A DNA stretch of 64,000 nt, from contig JAUJEB010000001.1 in assembly GCA_030442055.1 (NCBI GenBank), forward strand, positions 1,612,001 through 1,676,000. Reading direction: 5' to 3'. Shown piece by piece: positions 25,170 through 35,111 of this stretch (its first letter is position 1; each line of letters starts with the position of its first letter). This stretch comes from Agaribacillus aureus (GTDB taxonomy: Bacteria > Bacteroidota > Bacteroidia > Cytophagales > Cyclobacteriaceae). The notes beneath the pieces are model-generated. The model was given only the letters and a program-made list of their open reading frames with translations. It did not search any database and was not told where the DNA came from. The position numbers and the translations under genes are program-made.

Positions 25170-25820
25170 TTAAACCAGGATTCCGTCTCTCATTTCAATT
25201 TTTCGGTCGGCCAGGTTTGCCAGCTCCTGGTTGTGCGTGACGATGACGAAGGTCTGTCCCAATTCGTCGCGAAGCTTAAAGAAAAGTTTGTGAAGCTCTT
25301 CGGCGTTTTTGGAGTCGAGGTTTCCGCTTGGTTCATCTGCGAAGACAATGGAGGGGCTATTTACCAGCGCCCGCGCTACCGCAGACCGTTGTTGCTCGCC
25401 GCCGGATAATTCGGAAGGTTTGTGATCTCCCCTTTGATCAATGCCCAATAATCTCATCAATTCCTTGGCGCGATCCTGTACCTCGCGGTCGCTAAAGTTG
25501 CCAATATAACCGGGGATGCAAATGTTTTCAAACGCGGTAAACTCCGGTAACAGATTATGAAACTGAAATATAAACCCGATTTTTTGATTCCTCAATTTGG
25601 AAAGATCACTATTCTTTAAATTGATCAAATCTTTGTTTTCCAGAAAAAGGGAACCGGCATCAGGCCGATCCAGGGTACCCAAAATATGAAGTAAAGTACT
25701 TTTCCCGGCTCCCGAGGCGCCAACAATAGATACAATTTCTCCTTTTTGGATGGATATGTCAATCCCCTTCAATACCTGGAGATCCCCGTAAGACTTGGCT
25801 ATGTTTTGAGCTGAAAGCAT
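25170..25820 (-). CDS. ABC transporter ATP-binding protein, LolD/MacB-like
   Basis: A 216-residue nucleotide-binding subunit. Walker A is GASGAGKST, the signature is LSGGEQQRSAVARAL, and Walker B is SIVFADEPSGNLDS, followed by an H-loop in VTHNQ. The NLDS and EQQR features and the length are those of the LolD/MacB/FtsE class that drives lipoprotein release or mechanotransmission permeases. No permease gene adjoins it, so the partner is encoded elsewhere, common in Bacteroidota. Divergent from sucC. Confidence 0.92.
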   Translation of the reverse strand: MLSAQNIAKSYGDLQVLKGIDISIQKGEIVSIVGASGAGKSTLLHILGTLDRPDAGSLFLENKDLINLKNSDLSKLRNQKIGFIFQFHNLLPEFTAFENICIPGYIGNFSDREVQDRAKELMRLLGIDQRGDHKPSELSGGEQQRSAVARALVNSPSIVFADEPSGNLDSKNAEELHKLFFKLRDELGQTFVIVTHNQELANLADRKIEMRDGILV

Positions 25821-25995
25821 TAACTTTTAAATAATTGATAAATATCCGGAAAAAACAATTCCTAAACATAACAAATTACTTAAATAAATTATTGCATGCA
25901 TTGTAAATTATTAGCCACAAATTATCTGCACTTATTTAACCCACAAACCTTGAAATATCTAACCAAATGATATATCTTCGTCCAAAATTTTAAGC

Positions 25996-27207
25996 ATGAA
26001 TATACACGAATACCAAGCAAAAGAGATACTTAAAAATTACGGCGTTGCTATTCAGCAAGGGGTTGTAGTTGAAAGTCCCGAAAAAGCGACAGATGCAGCG
26101 AAAACTTTAGCTGACCAAACGGGGACCGGCTGGTTTGTAGTGAAAGCCCAGATCCACGCGGGTGGCCGGGGCAAGGGAAAAGTGCAGGAGACCGATTCCA
26201 ACGGCGTAGTTCTGGCCAAAAGCCTGGAGGAAGTGCCGGAAAAGGTTAAAAATATAATCGGCGGGACCTTGGTGACCCACCAAACAGGGCCACAAGGCAA
26301 AAAGGTCAATAAAGTGTTGATCGCCGAAGATGTTTATTATCCTGGTGAATCCGATCCCAAAGAATTTTACCTAAGTATTTTGCTCGACAGAGCCAAAGGT
26401 TGCAATGTAATCATGGCTTCCACCGAAGGAGGGATGGATATTGAAGAAGTTGCCGCCGCTACTCCCGAAAAAATTATCAAGGAATGGATAGATCCGGGTG
26501 TTGGTTTGCAGCCTTTTCAGGCGCGAAAGGTAGCATTTGCCCTGGGGCTGGAAGGTAAGGCAATGAAGGAGATGGTGAAATTTATTTTTGCCCTCTATAA
26601 AGCATACGAATCCACTGATTCGTCTATGTTTGAAATAAATCCCGTTTTAAAAACTTCCGATGATAAAATCCTGGCAGTTGATGCCAAGGTAAACCTGGAT
26701 GAAAACGCATTATACCGGCACAAAGATCTGGCCGAGCTCAGAGACATCACGGAAGAAGATCCCCTGGAGGTCGAGGCTGGTAAAAACGGGCTCAACTATG
26801 TAAAGCTTGACGGCAATGTAGGCTGTATGGTTAACGGCGCCGGACTTGCCATGGCTACCATGGACATCATAAAATTATCCGGTGGTGACCCTGCCAACTT
26901 TTTGGATGTAGGCGGTGGTGCCAATGCCGAAACAGTTGAGGCAGGTTTCAGGATCATATTAAAAGACCCGAATGTCAAAGCCATACTAATCAATATTTTT
27001 GGCGGAATTGTAAGGTGCGACCGGGTGGCCAGCGGAGTTGTAGAAGCTTATAAGAATATTGGTGAGATCAATGTCCCCATAATTGTAAGATTGCAGGGAA
27101 CCAATGCGGAAGAAGGCGCTAAAATCATTGAGGAATCAGGATTACAGGTTACTTCAGCTATCTTGTTAAAAGACGCGGCACAAAAAGTAAAAGACGTACT
27201 TAGCTAG
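25996..27207 (+). CDS. sucC: Succinate-CoA ligase (ADP-forming) subunit beta
   Basis: A 403-residue citric-acid-cycle enzyme subunit that makes ATP and succinate from succinyl-CoA with the alpha subunit SucD. The N-terminus is the classic [17 protein letters not shown] and the ATP-grasp motif appears in [13 protein letters not shown]. The C-terminal CoA-ligase domain has [13 protein letters not shown] and [14 protein letters not shown]. SucD is not adjacent, which is normal for Bacteroidota. Single-gene unit. Confidence 0.97.
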   Translation: MNIHEYQAKEILKNYGVAIQQGVVVESPEKATDAAKTLADQTGTGWFVVKAQIHAGGRGKGKVQETDSNGVVLAKSLEEVPEKVKNIIGGTLVTHQTGPQGKKVNKVLIAEDVYYPGESDPKEFYLSILLDRAKGCNVIMASTEGGMDIEEVAAATPEKIIKEWIDPGVGLQPFQARKVAFALGLEGKAMKEMVKFIFALYKAYESTDSSMFEINPVLKTSDDKILAVDAKVNLDENALYRHKDLAELRDITEEDPLEVEAGKNGLNYVKLDGNVGCMVNGAGLAMATMDIIKLSGGDPANFLDVGGGANAETVEAGFRIILKDPNVKAILINIFGGIVRCDRVASGVVEAYKNIGEINVPIIVRLQGTNAEEGAKIIEESGLQVTSAILLKDAAQKVKDVLS

Positions 27208-27386
27208 TCGCTTTTATTCGTGATCGGCATGAAGCAGGCAGTAGATTTTGATGGCTGCACGCCGGTTTCACAACCGCTATAGCCTGGCAAAAGGTTATCA
27301 ATTTTTGCAGGCTTTCCTGATAGTTGATGTCTGGCGTCTTGGGCAAAGCAGCCATAGATGATTGACAAACAGCAAAAAAGGTCAGG

Positions 27387-27833
27387 ATGAAAGAAACAAG
27401 GCATTTTATTGGAGCCAAAACAACAAAGCAAAAAATGTTTGAAGCTATCTCACTTCCCGGGGAGCTTCAAAAATGGTGGGCAACAACCGCCAAAGGCATT
27501 CCGGAAACCGGCGAAACCCTGGAGCTGTACTTTCATGAATTAACGACACTAAAGTTCCGGTATACTGAAATGATACCATCCGAAAAGCTGGTGCTAACCT
27601 GCCATGACGGCTTTGGCCCCTGGCAGGATACGGTGTTGACATTTGAGATAGAAGAGAAGGATGACCAGGTTTTTTTGACACACATTCACGACAATATAAT
27701 CCCTGAGGATGTGGAAGCACTCACTTACTTTAGTTCTAAATGGACCATCTATCTATTAAGCCTAAAAAACCTGCTGGAAAATGGTACAGGAACGCCCTTC
27801 CCTAAAGAGATAAAGTTGTATCACGGAGATTAA
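27387..27833 (+). CDS. SRPBCC/AHSA1-like domain protein
   Basis: A 148-residue protein with the START/Bet v 1-like fold of the AHSA1 group: an N-terminal strand (RHFIGAKTTKQKMFEAIS), FEAISLPGELQKWW, a strand-rich middle, then a terminal helix. Members bind hydrophobic ligands; no enzymatic residue is fixed. It stands between sucC and the 2OG oxygenase gene on the same strand, 180 and 171 bases away, so co-transcription is possible but not shown. The flanking intergenic pieces contain a related motif on the minus strand (see findings). Confidence 0.78.
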   Translation: MKETRHFIGAKTTKQKMFEAISLPGELQKWWATTAKGIPETGETLELYFHELTTLKFRYTEMIPSEKLVLTCHDGFGPWQDTVLTFEIEEKDDQVFLTHIHDNIIPEDVEALTYFSSKWTIYLLSLKNLLENGTGTPFPKEIKLYHGD

Positions 27834-28004
27834 GGCCCTCCTCTTCTTGCGATAATAAATTTTAAGCATCCCAATTCGCTTACCCCTGGGAAACCACCGC
27901 TTACTCCACCTAAATATGCGACTCTTGGCGTCTTTGGTAAATTAGCAATAATCGGATTGACCAGCCCCGAAGAAAACCCTATCATTGGGTAAAACAGCTT
28001 TAAC

Positions 28005-28712
28005 ATGTCAATCAAAAATCGTTTAGAAGAAAAAAACTGGACTACCGTACTTGACCATATCAACCATAAAGGATACGCCACAATCTCCGGGGTATTAGAT
28101 GAGACTCAATGTGAAAGTCTTATCCAACAGTACAAAAATCCGAATTTATACCGTAAGACCATTAACATGGCCCGCTACCGATTCGGTGAAGGGCAGTACA
28201 AATATTTCTCTTACCCGCTACCTGCCATTGTTTCAAATCTGAGAGCACTTTTGTACGCTCACCTCGCTCCTTTAGCCAACCAATGGATGAAACAGCTTAA
28301 ACTATCGGCAGCATTTCCCGGTGATTTTGAAACATTTGTTCACCAATGCCACCAGCATGGCCAGGAGAAACCAACACCTTTAATTCTAAAGTATGAAAAA
28401 GGCAGTTACAATACACTGCACCAGGATCTGTACGGCACCATTTATTTCCCTTTGCAAGCGATTGTATCGCTAAGCCAACCCGATAAAGATTATGTTGGTG
28501 GCGAGCTGTTACTAACGGAACAACGTCCCCGGGCCCAATCCAAGGGTATTGTACTCCGCCCAAACCTGGGGGATTTGGTAATCATTGCCACCAATTTTCG
28601 CCCGGTAAAAGGAAGCAAAGGTTATTATCGCGTAAACATGAAACACGGAGTCAGTGAAGTGCTTCAGGGCCACAGGTATACCCTGGGGATTATTTTTCAC
28701 GACGGACAATAA
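28005..28712 (+). CDS. 2-oxoglutarate/Fe(II)-dependent oxygenase
   Basis: A 235-residue protein. The iron triad is visible as H-x-D in NTLHQDLYGTIYFPLQ and a distal His in NMKHGVSEV; the 2-oxoglutarate-binding Arg is in HRYTLGI. Such proteins hydroxylate proteins, amino acids or nucleobases. The N-terminal part (VLDHINHKGYATISGVLDE) resembles prolyl hydroxylase or AlkB-adjacent members, but the substrate cannot be assigned. It converges with the hydrolase gene 28721-30766, with only 8 bases between stops. Confidence 0.8.
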   Translation: MSIKNRLEEKNWTTVLDHINHKGYATISGVLDETQCESLIQQYKNPNLYRKTINMARYRFGEGQYKYFSYPLPAIVSNLRALLYAHLAPLANQWMKQLKLSAAFPGDFETFVHQCHQHGQEKPTPLILKYEKGSYNTLHQDLYGTIYFPLQAIVSLSQPDKDYVGGELLLTEQRPRAQSKGIVLRPNLGDLVIIATNFRPVKGSKGYYRVNMKHGVSEVLQGHRYTLGIIFHDGQ

Positions 28713-28720
28713 AAAATCGC

Positions 28721-30766
28721 TCAATTTGTCATAACCCATTTCCAATAACCTTCTGCCCGGTCGATTACATATTTTTTATCAACCGGCAACAAAAATCCTT
28801 CCTGTATCAATGTATTGGCTGCCCGTTCAATCTTTTGCAAATAGTCCTTTTTATTTTTATAAAGCGAAGCAATACTTGGTCGGGGGTCTCCTTTCTGATT
28901 TCTTTCTTTCTCGGTTTTGGGTAATGGTATAAAGGAGCCTCTGAAATCGGTTAGCTCCTGGCTATCTCCCGCCATGCCCATCCTTAAATTCCAGGGTGTG
29001 TAAGTGGCTAAAGGTACCTGAACTTCAATATTTTGGATACCTGCCACTTCATTACCAATGGTATTAACCTGGGCAACTTTTGGCCGGATGGGAGCGGATA
29101 ACCTGGGAGGTTGATAATCAATAATACCCTCGCCCCACCGGGGACCGTAATCAACACTATAAACTGTGTGAATCACTTTTGGAATGGTAACACCTGGTAT
29201 TTTCGGAAAGTCTAGTTGATCGATGCTTACCAGGGTATTATCCTTTACCTGAGGATATCTGCTTGCCGGGGGTATTTTATTTTGGGCAACCCAATCAGAC
29301 AGTGCAATCAGCAAAGCGCGATAATTTACACTAAAATCAAGATGGTTTCCTCTGTAAAGTCCATTTTCATTAAGTTTATTGCCTTTATTTGGAGGAAAAC
29401 CATTCACAAAATGCTGTCCTGAACCGATGTGGTATATTCTTTCATTATCAAAAGTTTCTATATCTGCTTCACCATCGGTTGCAGTATGAATTAAAGAAGC
29501 TGCCCGCCCCCAATATTCATAGCCGGTGTTGATGTAGAAGATTTTGGGATAGTATTTTTCTGCCATATGGGCCAGCAGGCCATCGGAATTTCCGAACAAA
29601 GGATTCTGTTGCACATGGCTGGTAAATGGAAAAATATCCGTGGGATAGAAAAATGCGGAATAGCGATGAGCATCTCTCGACGGCTGGGCAAATTGGTGGT
29701 TAAAGCTACCCCTTCCGGCACCTGCCGTAATAATCATCATGCCATCGTAACATTTTCTACCCTCCTCATCCATGTTGAAATTCTGGTATAGAAAATGCCT
29801 CAAAAACCGACCTGTTTGAGATACCCCGGCGGCAATACCTTTGTCCACCTTAAATGGACATTGGCTGTTATTTTTGGCATATGTAATAACATCCCTGATT
29901 GCCCCCATCCCTAATCCTACCACCGGCGGGTCTTTGGCTACATATACCATTTCATAAATTTTTCCCGGTTCAAAGCCCTTCTCCATATAAATATAGCTAT
30001 CATCGGGCACCACTTTTATTTCATTTTCCGGGCCATTTGCCTGGTCAATGCGGCCAAACTGCCATTCCTCACGTGGTATGATCACCCTTGAGCCATCGCG
30101 TCCGTCTCTTACAGTGAGTACGTTGTCAGGATGATTGGGATCAGCCACAGGATATCCGATTTGCTGTCTATGCCCAAGTTTCATGACCCGCGCCGGTGCT
30201 TCAAAAATCCAGTCGCTTCGTACCAGTCCCATGATTTCAGTACCGTCAGTATTTTTAGCTATTGGCACATGCAGTTTTAAGTTACCATTCCCGGCCTGCA
30301 CATCAAATTGCCAACCGATCCAAATGACGGTAAAACCATTTTCCATAAGCAGTCCATCACCAAAATCCTGCTCACTGTCGGGCTTCAATCCACTGCGACC
30401 CCTGTTAAAATACCTCGGGGAAAATTTTCCGCCTCGATTGCTGACTTCCACCAAAGCCACACCATTCCCCATGCCCGGGTTGACCGGCTTCAGCACGACG
30501 AGGTCAGACCAGCTTTCTACCATTCCGTTTTCACTTCTGGCCGCTAAGGAGATGTTAACTATTTTGCTGTTAGCTGCATTTGCAGGATCAAACTCAAAAA
30601 ATATCTTCCCTTTAATTAGTTCGTAAGCTCCATATTTTCCAAAGGTTCTACCATTTAGTATTACTTCCCTGGAAGTAATTTCTACTTTAGATACCTTAGC
30701 AAAAGCAGGCTTCAACCAGCCCGAAATCAGGATTAAGACAAACAACAACTTATAGAAAAAATTCAT
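28721..30766 (-). CDS. Exported alpha/beta-hydrolase-domain protein
   Basis: A 681-residue secreted protein. The signal peptide is MNFFYKLLFVLILISGWLKP and ends at AFA. The large C-terminal part is an alpha/beta-hydrolase domain of the Abhydrolase_10-type family: nucleophile elbow GVSQTGRFLRHF, a later acid, and GSGQHF with the candidate His. The N-terminal ~200 residues are beta-rich. The biological substrate of this family is not established. It is monocistronic, with a convergent oxygenase gene at its end and a 232-base gap upstream. The reading frame looks intact and of normal length. Confidence 0.82.
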   Translation of the reverse strand: MNFFYKLLFVLILISGWLKPAFAKVSKVEITSREVILNGRTFGKYGAYELIKGKIFFEFDPANAANSKIVNISLAARSENGMVESWSDLVVLKPVNPGMGNGVALVEVSNRGGKFSPRYFNRGRSGLKPDSEQDFGDGLLMENGFTVIWIGWQFDVQAGNGNLKLHVPIAKNTDGTEIMGLVRSDWIFEAPARVMKLGHRQQIGYPVADPNHPDNVLTVRDGRDGSRVIIPREEWQFGRIDQANGPENEIKVVPDDSYIYMEKGFEPGKIYEMVYVAKDPPVVGLGMGAIRDVITYAKNNSQCPFKVDKGIAAGVSQTGRFLRHFLYQNFNMDEEGRKCYDGMMIITAGAGRGSFNHQFAQPSRDAHRYSAFFYPTDIFPFTSHVQQNPLFGNSDGLLAHMAEKYYPKIFYINTGYEYWGRAASLIHTATDGEADIETFDNERIYHIGSGQHFVNGFPPNKGNKLNENGLYRGNHLDFSVNYRALLIALSDWVAQNKIPPASRYPQVKDNTLVSIDQLDFPKIPGVTIPKVIHTVYSVDYGPRWGEGIIDYQPPRLSAPIRPKVAQVNTIGNEVAGIQNIEVQVPLATYTPWNLRMGMAGDSQELTDFRGSFIPLPKTEKERNQKGDPRPSIASLYKNKKDYLQKIERAANTLIQEGFLLPVDKKYVIDRAEGYWKWVMTN

Positions 30767-30998
30767 GGCCCCGGGTTTTCATCAAATTATTTATTATTTA
30801 ATAATTTAAGATAATAAATCTTAGGTTGAATCCGGCCAATTAATGAAATACAAGTTGGTTGCTCCGTAAATTTAAGGCATCGGTTGTCTTTACTCTCATG
30901 AGAAAGCACTTAAAGAAAGTACCGGCATTGAAAAAATAAGTGTTTATATCTGTCTTAAATATCGCTCAAAATACTCGGAGCCGGTAACTTTTGCGAGA

Positions 30999-32279
30999 CT
31001 ACTGCTTCATACTTGTTCTGTAATATTCCAGAAGCCCTTTCTCTGAAATCTCTTCACAATCTCCAATAGCCTGATCCAGCATATTGCTGACTTGTGATTG
31101 AAATACTTTTTCCTCCTCTGAATCCTTAGGAGTTTTTAATGATTTCAGGGCCTCGATGGCTTCGGGATGTCCCGAAAGCGTCAATCCCAAAATAGCCATA
31201 GATGATAATTGCATGTTTCTGTCGGATTTGGCCTTCTGATAAGGGCTATTCCAGTTGGGTTGAGATTCGTCCCAGGCATGGGGCTTGAGGCATTCTTTCA
31301 GAAAATTTAAAGCTTCCTGATTGCCTGTTTTATTCACCAAATAGCCGAGGGCCATGATCGCGCTGGTCTTGGTGTTATAAAGTTCCTGGGATAAGGTACC
31401 GGTCTGATCCTGTTTAATAAGATTAATGATAGGTGTAACGGCTCTTTCATCGCCGATAATTCCCAATGTGACAACGATGTTAGGCCAATAAGCTATGTTA
31501 GAGGAGTCGGATAACATGAGCAATAGCCCCGGAACATGTTTTGGCCCGTATTTGCTAGCTTCCTCGTAGGGTACCCCCCGGATAAATCGCCGCTTCACAA
31601 AATCATCGATGGCCATCGTATCTTTTAGGGCATCAAACCTGGGAAATTGAAAGGATGTCACGGAGGGTGCTACCGTATTTTGGTAGGCATTACATTCGTT
31701 TTGATTGATTTTTTTGTGGGTTGGGCCAATAACGCCATTCATCACGGCGTCAGGAACATTGCGATGACTCAGTCCTTTGTTGTGACCATATTCATGCAGC
31801 CACAATATACCTTCCTGGCTTTCGTCAAACCGAACAACCACCAGGGAGACACCTGGGACCGGGGCACAACCAATGATATTAGGTGCTATTCCTCCACACC
31901 AGTTAATTTGATTCACTACCTTAATTTCCCCCGGAAGTCCGTTCACCGCCAGAAAGTCCGCCTGGGAATTGATGATACCCGTCCCTGTATTAAAAACACC
32001 TACATCTCCATTTCTGCTAAAGTTGACATCGCAGGCTATATCGCCGGAACCATCGTCATTGGTTATGATCGATTGCATGGAAGATAAAATAGCATCACTA
32101 CGGTTATTGTTCATATCCGCATTAATATGGCGATCTATTTGCAAATTGTAAAGTACCGGATTATCCTGTTGATCATCATTGCCACTACTTCCATGCCCTC
32201 CACAGCCAGTGCCAACCACAATTAAACTAACAAGTATAATGAAAGAGATGAGCCAGGCAATTATCCGCAGGTTTTTCAT
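30999..32279 (-). CDS. Lipoprotein with metzincin zinc site and HEAT-like repeats
   Basis: A 426-residue protein from the ATG at 32279 (TTG eight codons earlier not used). The lipobox ends VVGTGC, Cys 26, so it should be lipid-anchored. A metallopeptidase site follows: HEYGHNKGLSH, the metzincin HExxHxxGxxH, preceded by VVVRFDESQEGILWL. The second half is repeated helices with ALGY/ILGL/TLGI turns like HEAT or Armadillo repeats, probably for protein binding. The combination suggests a surface protease presented on a scaffold. I cannot place it in a named peptidase family with certainty. Neighbours on the same strand are more than 80 bases away. Confidence 0.75.
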   Translation of the reverse strand: MKNLRIIAWLISFIILVSLIVVGTGCGGHGSSGNDDQQDNPVLYNLQIDRHINADMNNNRSDAILSSMQSIITNDDGSGDIACDVNFSRNGDVGVFNTGTGIINSQADFLAVNGLPGEIKVVNQINWCGGIAPNIIGCAPVPGVSLVVVRFDESQEGILWLHEYGHNKGLSHRNVPDAVMNGVIGPTHKKINQNECNAYQNTVAPSVTSFQFPRFDALKDTMAIDDFVKRRFIRGVPYEEASKYGPKHVPGLLLMLSDSSNIAYWPNIVVTLGIIGDERAVTPIINLIKQDQTGTLSQELYNTKTSAIMALGYLVNKTGNQEALNFLKECLKPHAWDESQPNWNSPYQKAKSDRNMQLSSMAILGLTLSGHPEAIEALKSLKTPKDSEEEKVFQSQVSNMLDQAIGDCEEISEKGLLEYYRTSMKQ

Positions 32280-32380
32280 AGCTTTTGATGTTTTGGTTTT
32301 CAAAAACGCTTATGTTTTAATGAAATAATCAACCAAAAGTAACCTGGACAAATAACGATGTTAAAGCAATTTCATTGGCT

Positions 32381-33244
32381 TTACAAGCCACTTTTTTTGC
32401 TTTGATGATTTATAATAATATTGAGGAAGCTTTGTGGTTTGGGCCTGATCCGGTAATTATAGCTTTGGTCGAAAAATATTATCTTCTGCCGCTGATCTGT
32501 AATGATCACTGAGGGCAATACGGTATCGGATTTATAGCCAAGCAGCTCCATGCCCAATGGCGTTCCACCCCGATGAATTAAACCCAATTTTTTGGCTGTC
32601 TCCAATTCGGGATCTACCAAAAAGTGAAAGGGGATATCATACTTTTTCGACAGATGCCGGCTATGGCCTGAAGGTTGGGCGCTTATCAAATAGATTTTAC
32701 CTCCTAAATCCTCAAATTTCTGATACCGGGTACTCATCTCATTAATCTGCGCCATACACAGTGGGCACCAGTTTCCTCTGAAAAACATTAATAGGTTGTA
32801 ATTCCCATCAAAAAAACTGTTATCTACCCGTTTGCCTGTTAAATCTTCTAAAACTACAGGCGGCAGGTTGTCTTCCACCTGAATTTGCGGGTTTGGATTA
32901 CGGGGTAAAACGGAGTACCAGTAAACATAGAGCAACCACCCCAGGATCCCGGCTAAACCATAAAACAATAACTGGTAATTGTGGTTAAAACCAAAAAAAG
33001 TGGCACTGATAATAAAGATGAGCAATACAATTTCCAGGAAAGTGAGCAGTTCCAGTTCTTCACTGGTCCTCGGTGTCGGCAGGATCATTAAAGCGAGAAA
33101 AAACAAAAGCGGCACCAGGTGTAAGATACCAACCAGCACCCAATAATAGTTATGCTCCTGAATTATATACCAAACCGGCAGGCCTACCAGGGCAACGGTA
33201 TACGTTAAATAAACAGAAATAAAAATTGACTTCAGGCGGTGCAT
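32381..33244 (-). CDS. Membrane-anchored redoxin (AhpC/TSA-type)
   Basis: A 287-residue protein with four N-terminal membrane helices (1-115) and a C-terminal thioredoxin-fold domain. That domain carries FFRGNWCPLCMAQINEMS, with the CPLC redox pair in the peroxiredoxin/alkyl-hydroperoxide-reductase position. The domain is predicted to face the periplasm, so it may act in thiol redox or peroxide defence. Which side and which partner are inferred. It is not linked to known cytochrome-maturation genes here. The start ATG at 33244 gives MHRLKSIFISVYLTYTVALV, a plausible first membrane helix. Confidence 0.8.
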   Translation of the reverse strand: MHRLKSIFISVYLTYTVALVGLPVWYIIQEHNYYWVLVGILHLVPLLFFLALMILPTPRTSEELELLTFLEIVLLIFIISATFFGFNHNYQLLFYGLAGILGWLLYVYWYSVLPRNPNPQIQVEDNLPPVVLEDLTGKRVDNSFFDGNYNLLMFFRGNWCPLCMAQINEMSTRYQKFEDLGGKIYLISAQPSGHSRHLSKKYDIPFHFLVDPELETAKKLGLIHRGGTPLGMELLGYKSDTVLPSVIITDQRQKIIFFDQSYNYRIRPKPQSFLNIIINHQSKKSGL

Positions 33245-33331
33245 ATGTCAAGTGTGATCATTCTTACTAATATTGCTTATCTTGGAAGTCAACTTTATGG
33301 CCGGTTAAAAGCGGGCATACCGTCAGGCGTT

Positions 33332-34099
33332 TTACCAGCTGCCGCTTGCTCCTCCCCCTCCAAAGCTTCCGCCACCGAATCCACCAAAACCGCCACTTCC
33401 GAAACTTCCCCCTCCGCTACTAAAATCGCCCCAACTGCTGCGTCCTCTATACGGATTACCAAATGTATGAACTGTGGGACGAAAACCGCCCCCACCGCGG
33501 CCACCGCCACCCTTTGACCTAAGAAAAATAATGATAAAAAAGATACCCATGATTACCAGGATCAGTGTAATCGGGAAACCTTCGTTCCTAGCGCCTGGTT
33601 CGGCAACAAATTGCCCACTCAGCAACGCCATCAAAATACTGGTAGCCTGGTCTAATCCTTCAAAATAATTTCCGTTTCTGAAATTGGGTGCCATTGTCCT
33701 GTCAATAATCCTGTTCGCCGTCACATCCGGCACAAAAGCCTCTACGCCATAGCCAGTGGATATATTCATTCTTCTATCGTTAATAGCCACCAGGATTAGT
33801 ATCCCATTGTCCTTTCCCTCTTGTCCAATTCCCCATTTCTCAGCGAGTTCTACGGCATATTGCGCAACCTCATAGCCATTCAACGAGGGAATAATAACAA
33901 TGGCTATTTGCGATGAGGTAGAATCGTTATAATTTGATAGTTTATCCTCTAAAGATTTCCTTTGGCTTGCATTTAAGATTTCAGCAAAGTCATTGACCAG
34001 TGTTGGAGGGTTGGGTCTTTCCGGCAAATCCTGGGCAAGAACCTTAGGCAAGCAAAATAATGACCAAATTCCAAAAAGTAAAATGCTCGATTTTGTCAT
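33332..34099 (-). CDS. TPM-domain membrane protein with Gly-rich tail
   Basis: A 255-residue protein: signal peptide (FGIWSLFCLPKVLA), a TPM (Psb32/YgcG-like) domain with LVNDFAEIL and GIGQEGKDNGILILVA, one membrane helix (FPITLILVIMGIFFIIIFL) and a Gly/Ser-rich C-terminus. It is last in a three-gene overlapping operon with a second TPM protein and LemA. The stop overlaps no downstream gene. TPM proteins are linked to membrane protein quality or phosphate/stress roles; a phosphatase activity has been reported for some members. The exact function here is open. Confidence 0.85.
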   Translation of the reverse strand: MTKSSILLFGIWSLFCLPKVLAQDLPERPNPPTLVNDFAEILNASQRKSLEDKLSNYNDSTSSQIAIVIIPSLNGYEVAQYAVELAEKWGIGQEGKDNGILILVAINDRRMNISTGYGVEAFVPDVTANRIIDRTMAPNFRNGNYFEGLDQATSILMALLSGQFVAEPGARNEGFPITLILVIMGIFFIIIFLRSKGGGGRGGGGFRPTVHTFGNPYRGRSSWGDFSSGGGSFGSGGFGGFGGGSFGGGGASGSW

Positions 34100-34533
34100 T
34101 CGCCAAAGGATATTTCGTTAGGAAGCTCTCCACTCAAATCATCTCTGAATGGAAAATGTTTATGAAGTATGGCGCCAATACCATTAATCGCCTCACAAAT
34201 GCCCGTAGTATATTTGCCATCTTTAAAATGAGTGTACAGGATCTCTTTCTCTTTTGACCAAAAATCATCTTCAACCACTGCATTAATGCCCCCATCTCCG
34301 ATAATGGCGAATTTATGGTCTTCATAGGCCACATAAATAAGTACGCCATTTCTCAGCCTGGTTTTATGCATATGCAATTCAGCAAAAACTTCAGAGGCCC
34401 GATCCAGAGCCAATTCGCTGCAGTTGGGCTCCAGGTGAACCCGGATCTCTCCGGAAGTTCCTTTTTCGGCAGCTTCAATGGCGGTGGTTATCGCCTTCTC
34501 TTCTATTTCTTTAAGGAAATCAGCGGCCATCAT
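34096..34533 (-). CDS. TPM-domain protein, second copy
   Basis: A 145-residue soluble protein. It has EKAITTAIEAAEKGTSGEIR, LRNGVLIYVAYEDHKFAIIG and a GDGGIN turn of the TPM fold but no signal peptide or transmembrane segment. ATG at 34533 overlaps the LemA stop by one base (TGATG), and its own stop overlaps the next TPM start (ATGA). This tight coupling implies a fixed stoichiometry. It is divergent from its downstream paralogue, which is exported and Gly-rich. Confidence 0.85.
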   Translation of the reverse strand: MMAADFLKEIEEKAITTAIEAAEKGTSGEIRVHLEPNCSELALDRASEVFAELHMHKTRLRNGVLIYVAYEDHKFAIIGDGGINAVVEDDFWSKEKEILYTHFKDGKYTTGICEAINGIGAILHKHFPFRDDLSGELPNEISFGE

Positions 34534-35111
34534 CAAAATTGTACTTCAGGGGCTTTTTCAGAACCAGGGGTGGCCTGGAAATATCCCTTCTTTTCAAAAT
34601 CAAACCAGCCGGCAATAATTGTTTGGGGAAAACTTCTGATATAGGAGTTATATGCCTGAACGGCGTCATTAAATCGCTTTCGCTCCACTGAAATCCTGTT
34701 CTCGGTACCTTCCAGCTGTGCCTGCAAGTCAAGGAAATTCTGATTGGATTTTATATCGGGATATCGTTCAACGGTAACCAGCAGTCTGGATAAGGCAGAG
34801 CTCAACCCATCCTGGGCTTGTTGAAACTGGGCTATTTTCTCCGGTGAAAGATTATTGGCGTCTATGGTTGTTGAGGTAGCTTTTGAGCGGGCTTCCATGA
34901 CATCTGTTAAAATAGACTTTTCAGATTCTGCCGCACCCTTTACGGTGTTAACCAAATTGGGTATCAGGTCACCTCTTCTTTGATAGGCGTTTTCAACATT
35001 AGCCCATTGTCCTGTGGCCTTTTCATCTAATTCCACCATGGTATTGTAGCCGCAGGAAGACAGGGAAGATATAACTATGAAGCCTATTAAATATAGCGTC
35101 AATCTTTTCAT
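34533..35111 (-). CDS. lemA: LemA family lipoprotein
   Basis: A 192-residue lipoprotein from the ATG at 35111, giving KRLTLYLIGFIVISSLSSCG with a lipobox; the earlier in-frame ATG (35162) would spoil the signal peptide. The LemA fold is seen as ENAYQRRGDLIPNLVNTVKG and AQLEGTENRISVERKRFNDA with the terminal helix. LemA proteins are membrane-anchored helical scaffolds. This gene opens the LemA-TPM-TPM operon, a common pair in bacteria. Confidence 0.93.
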   Translation of the reverse strand: MKRLTLYLIGFIVISSLSSCGYNTMVELDEKATGQWANVENAYQRRGDLIPNLVNTVKGAAESEKSILTDVMEARSKATSTTIDANNLSPEKIAQFQQAQDGLSSALSRLLVTVERYPDIKSNQNFLDLQAQLEGTENRISVERKRFNDAVQAYNSYIRSFPQTIIAGWFDFEKKGYFQATPGSEKAPEVQF

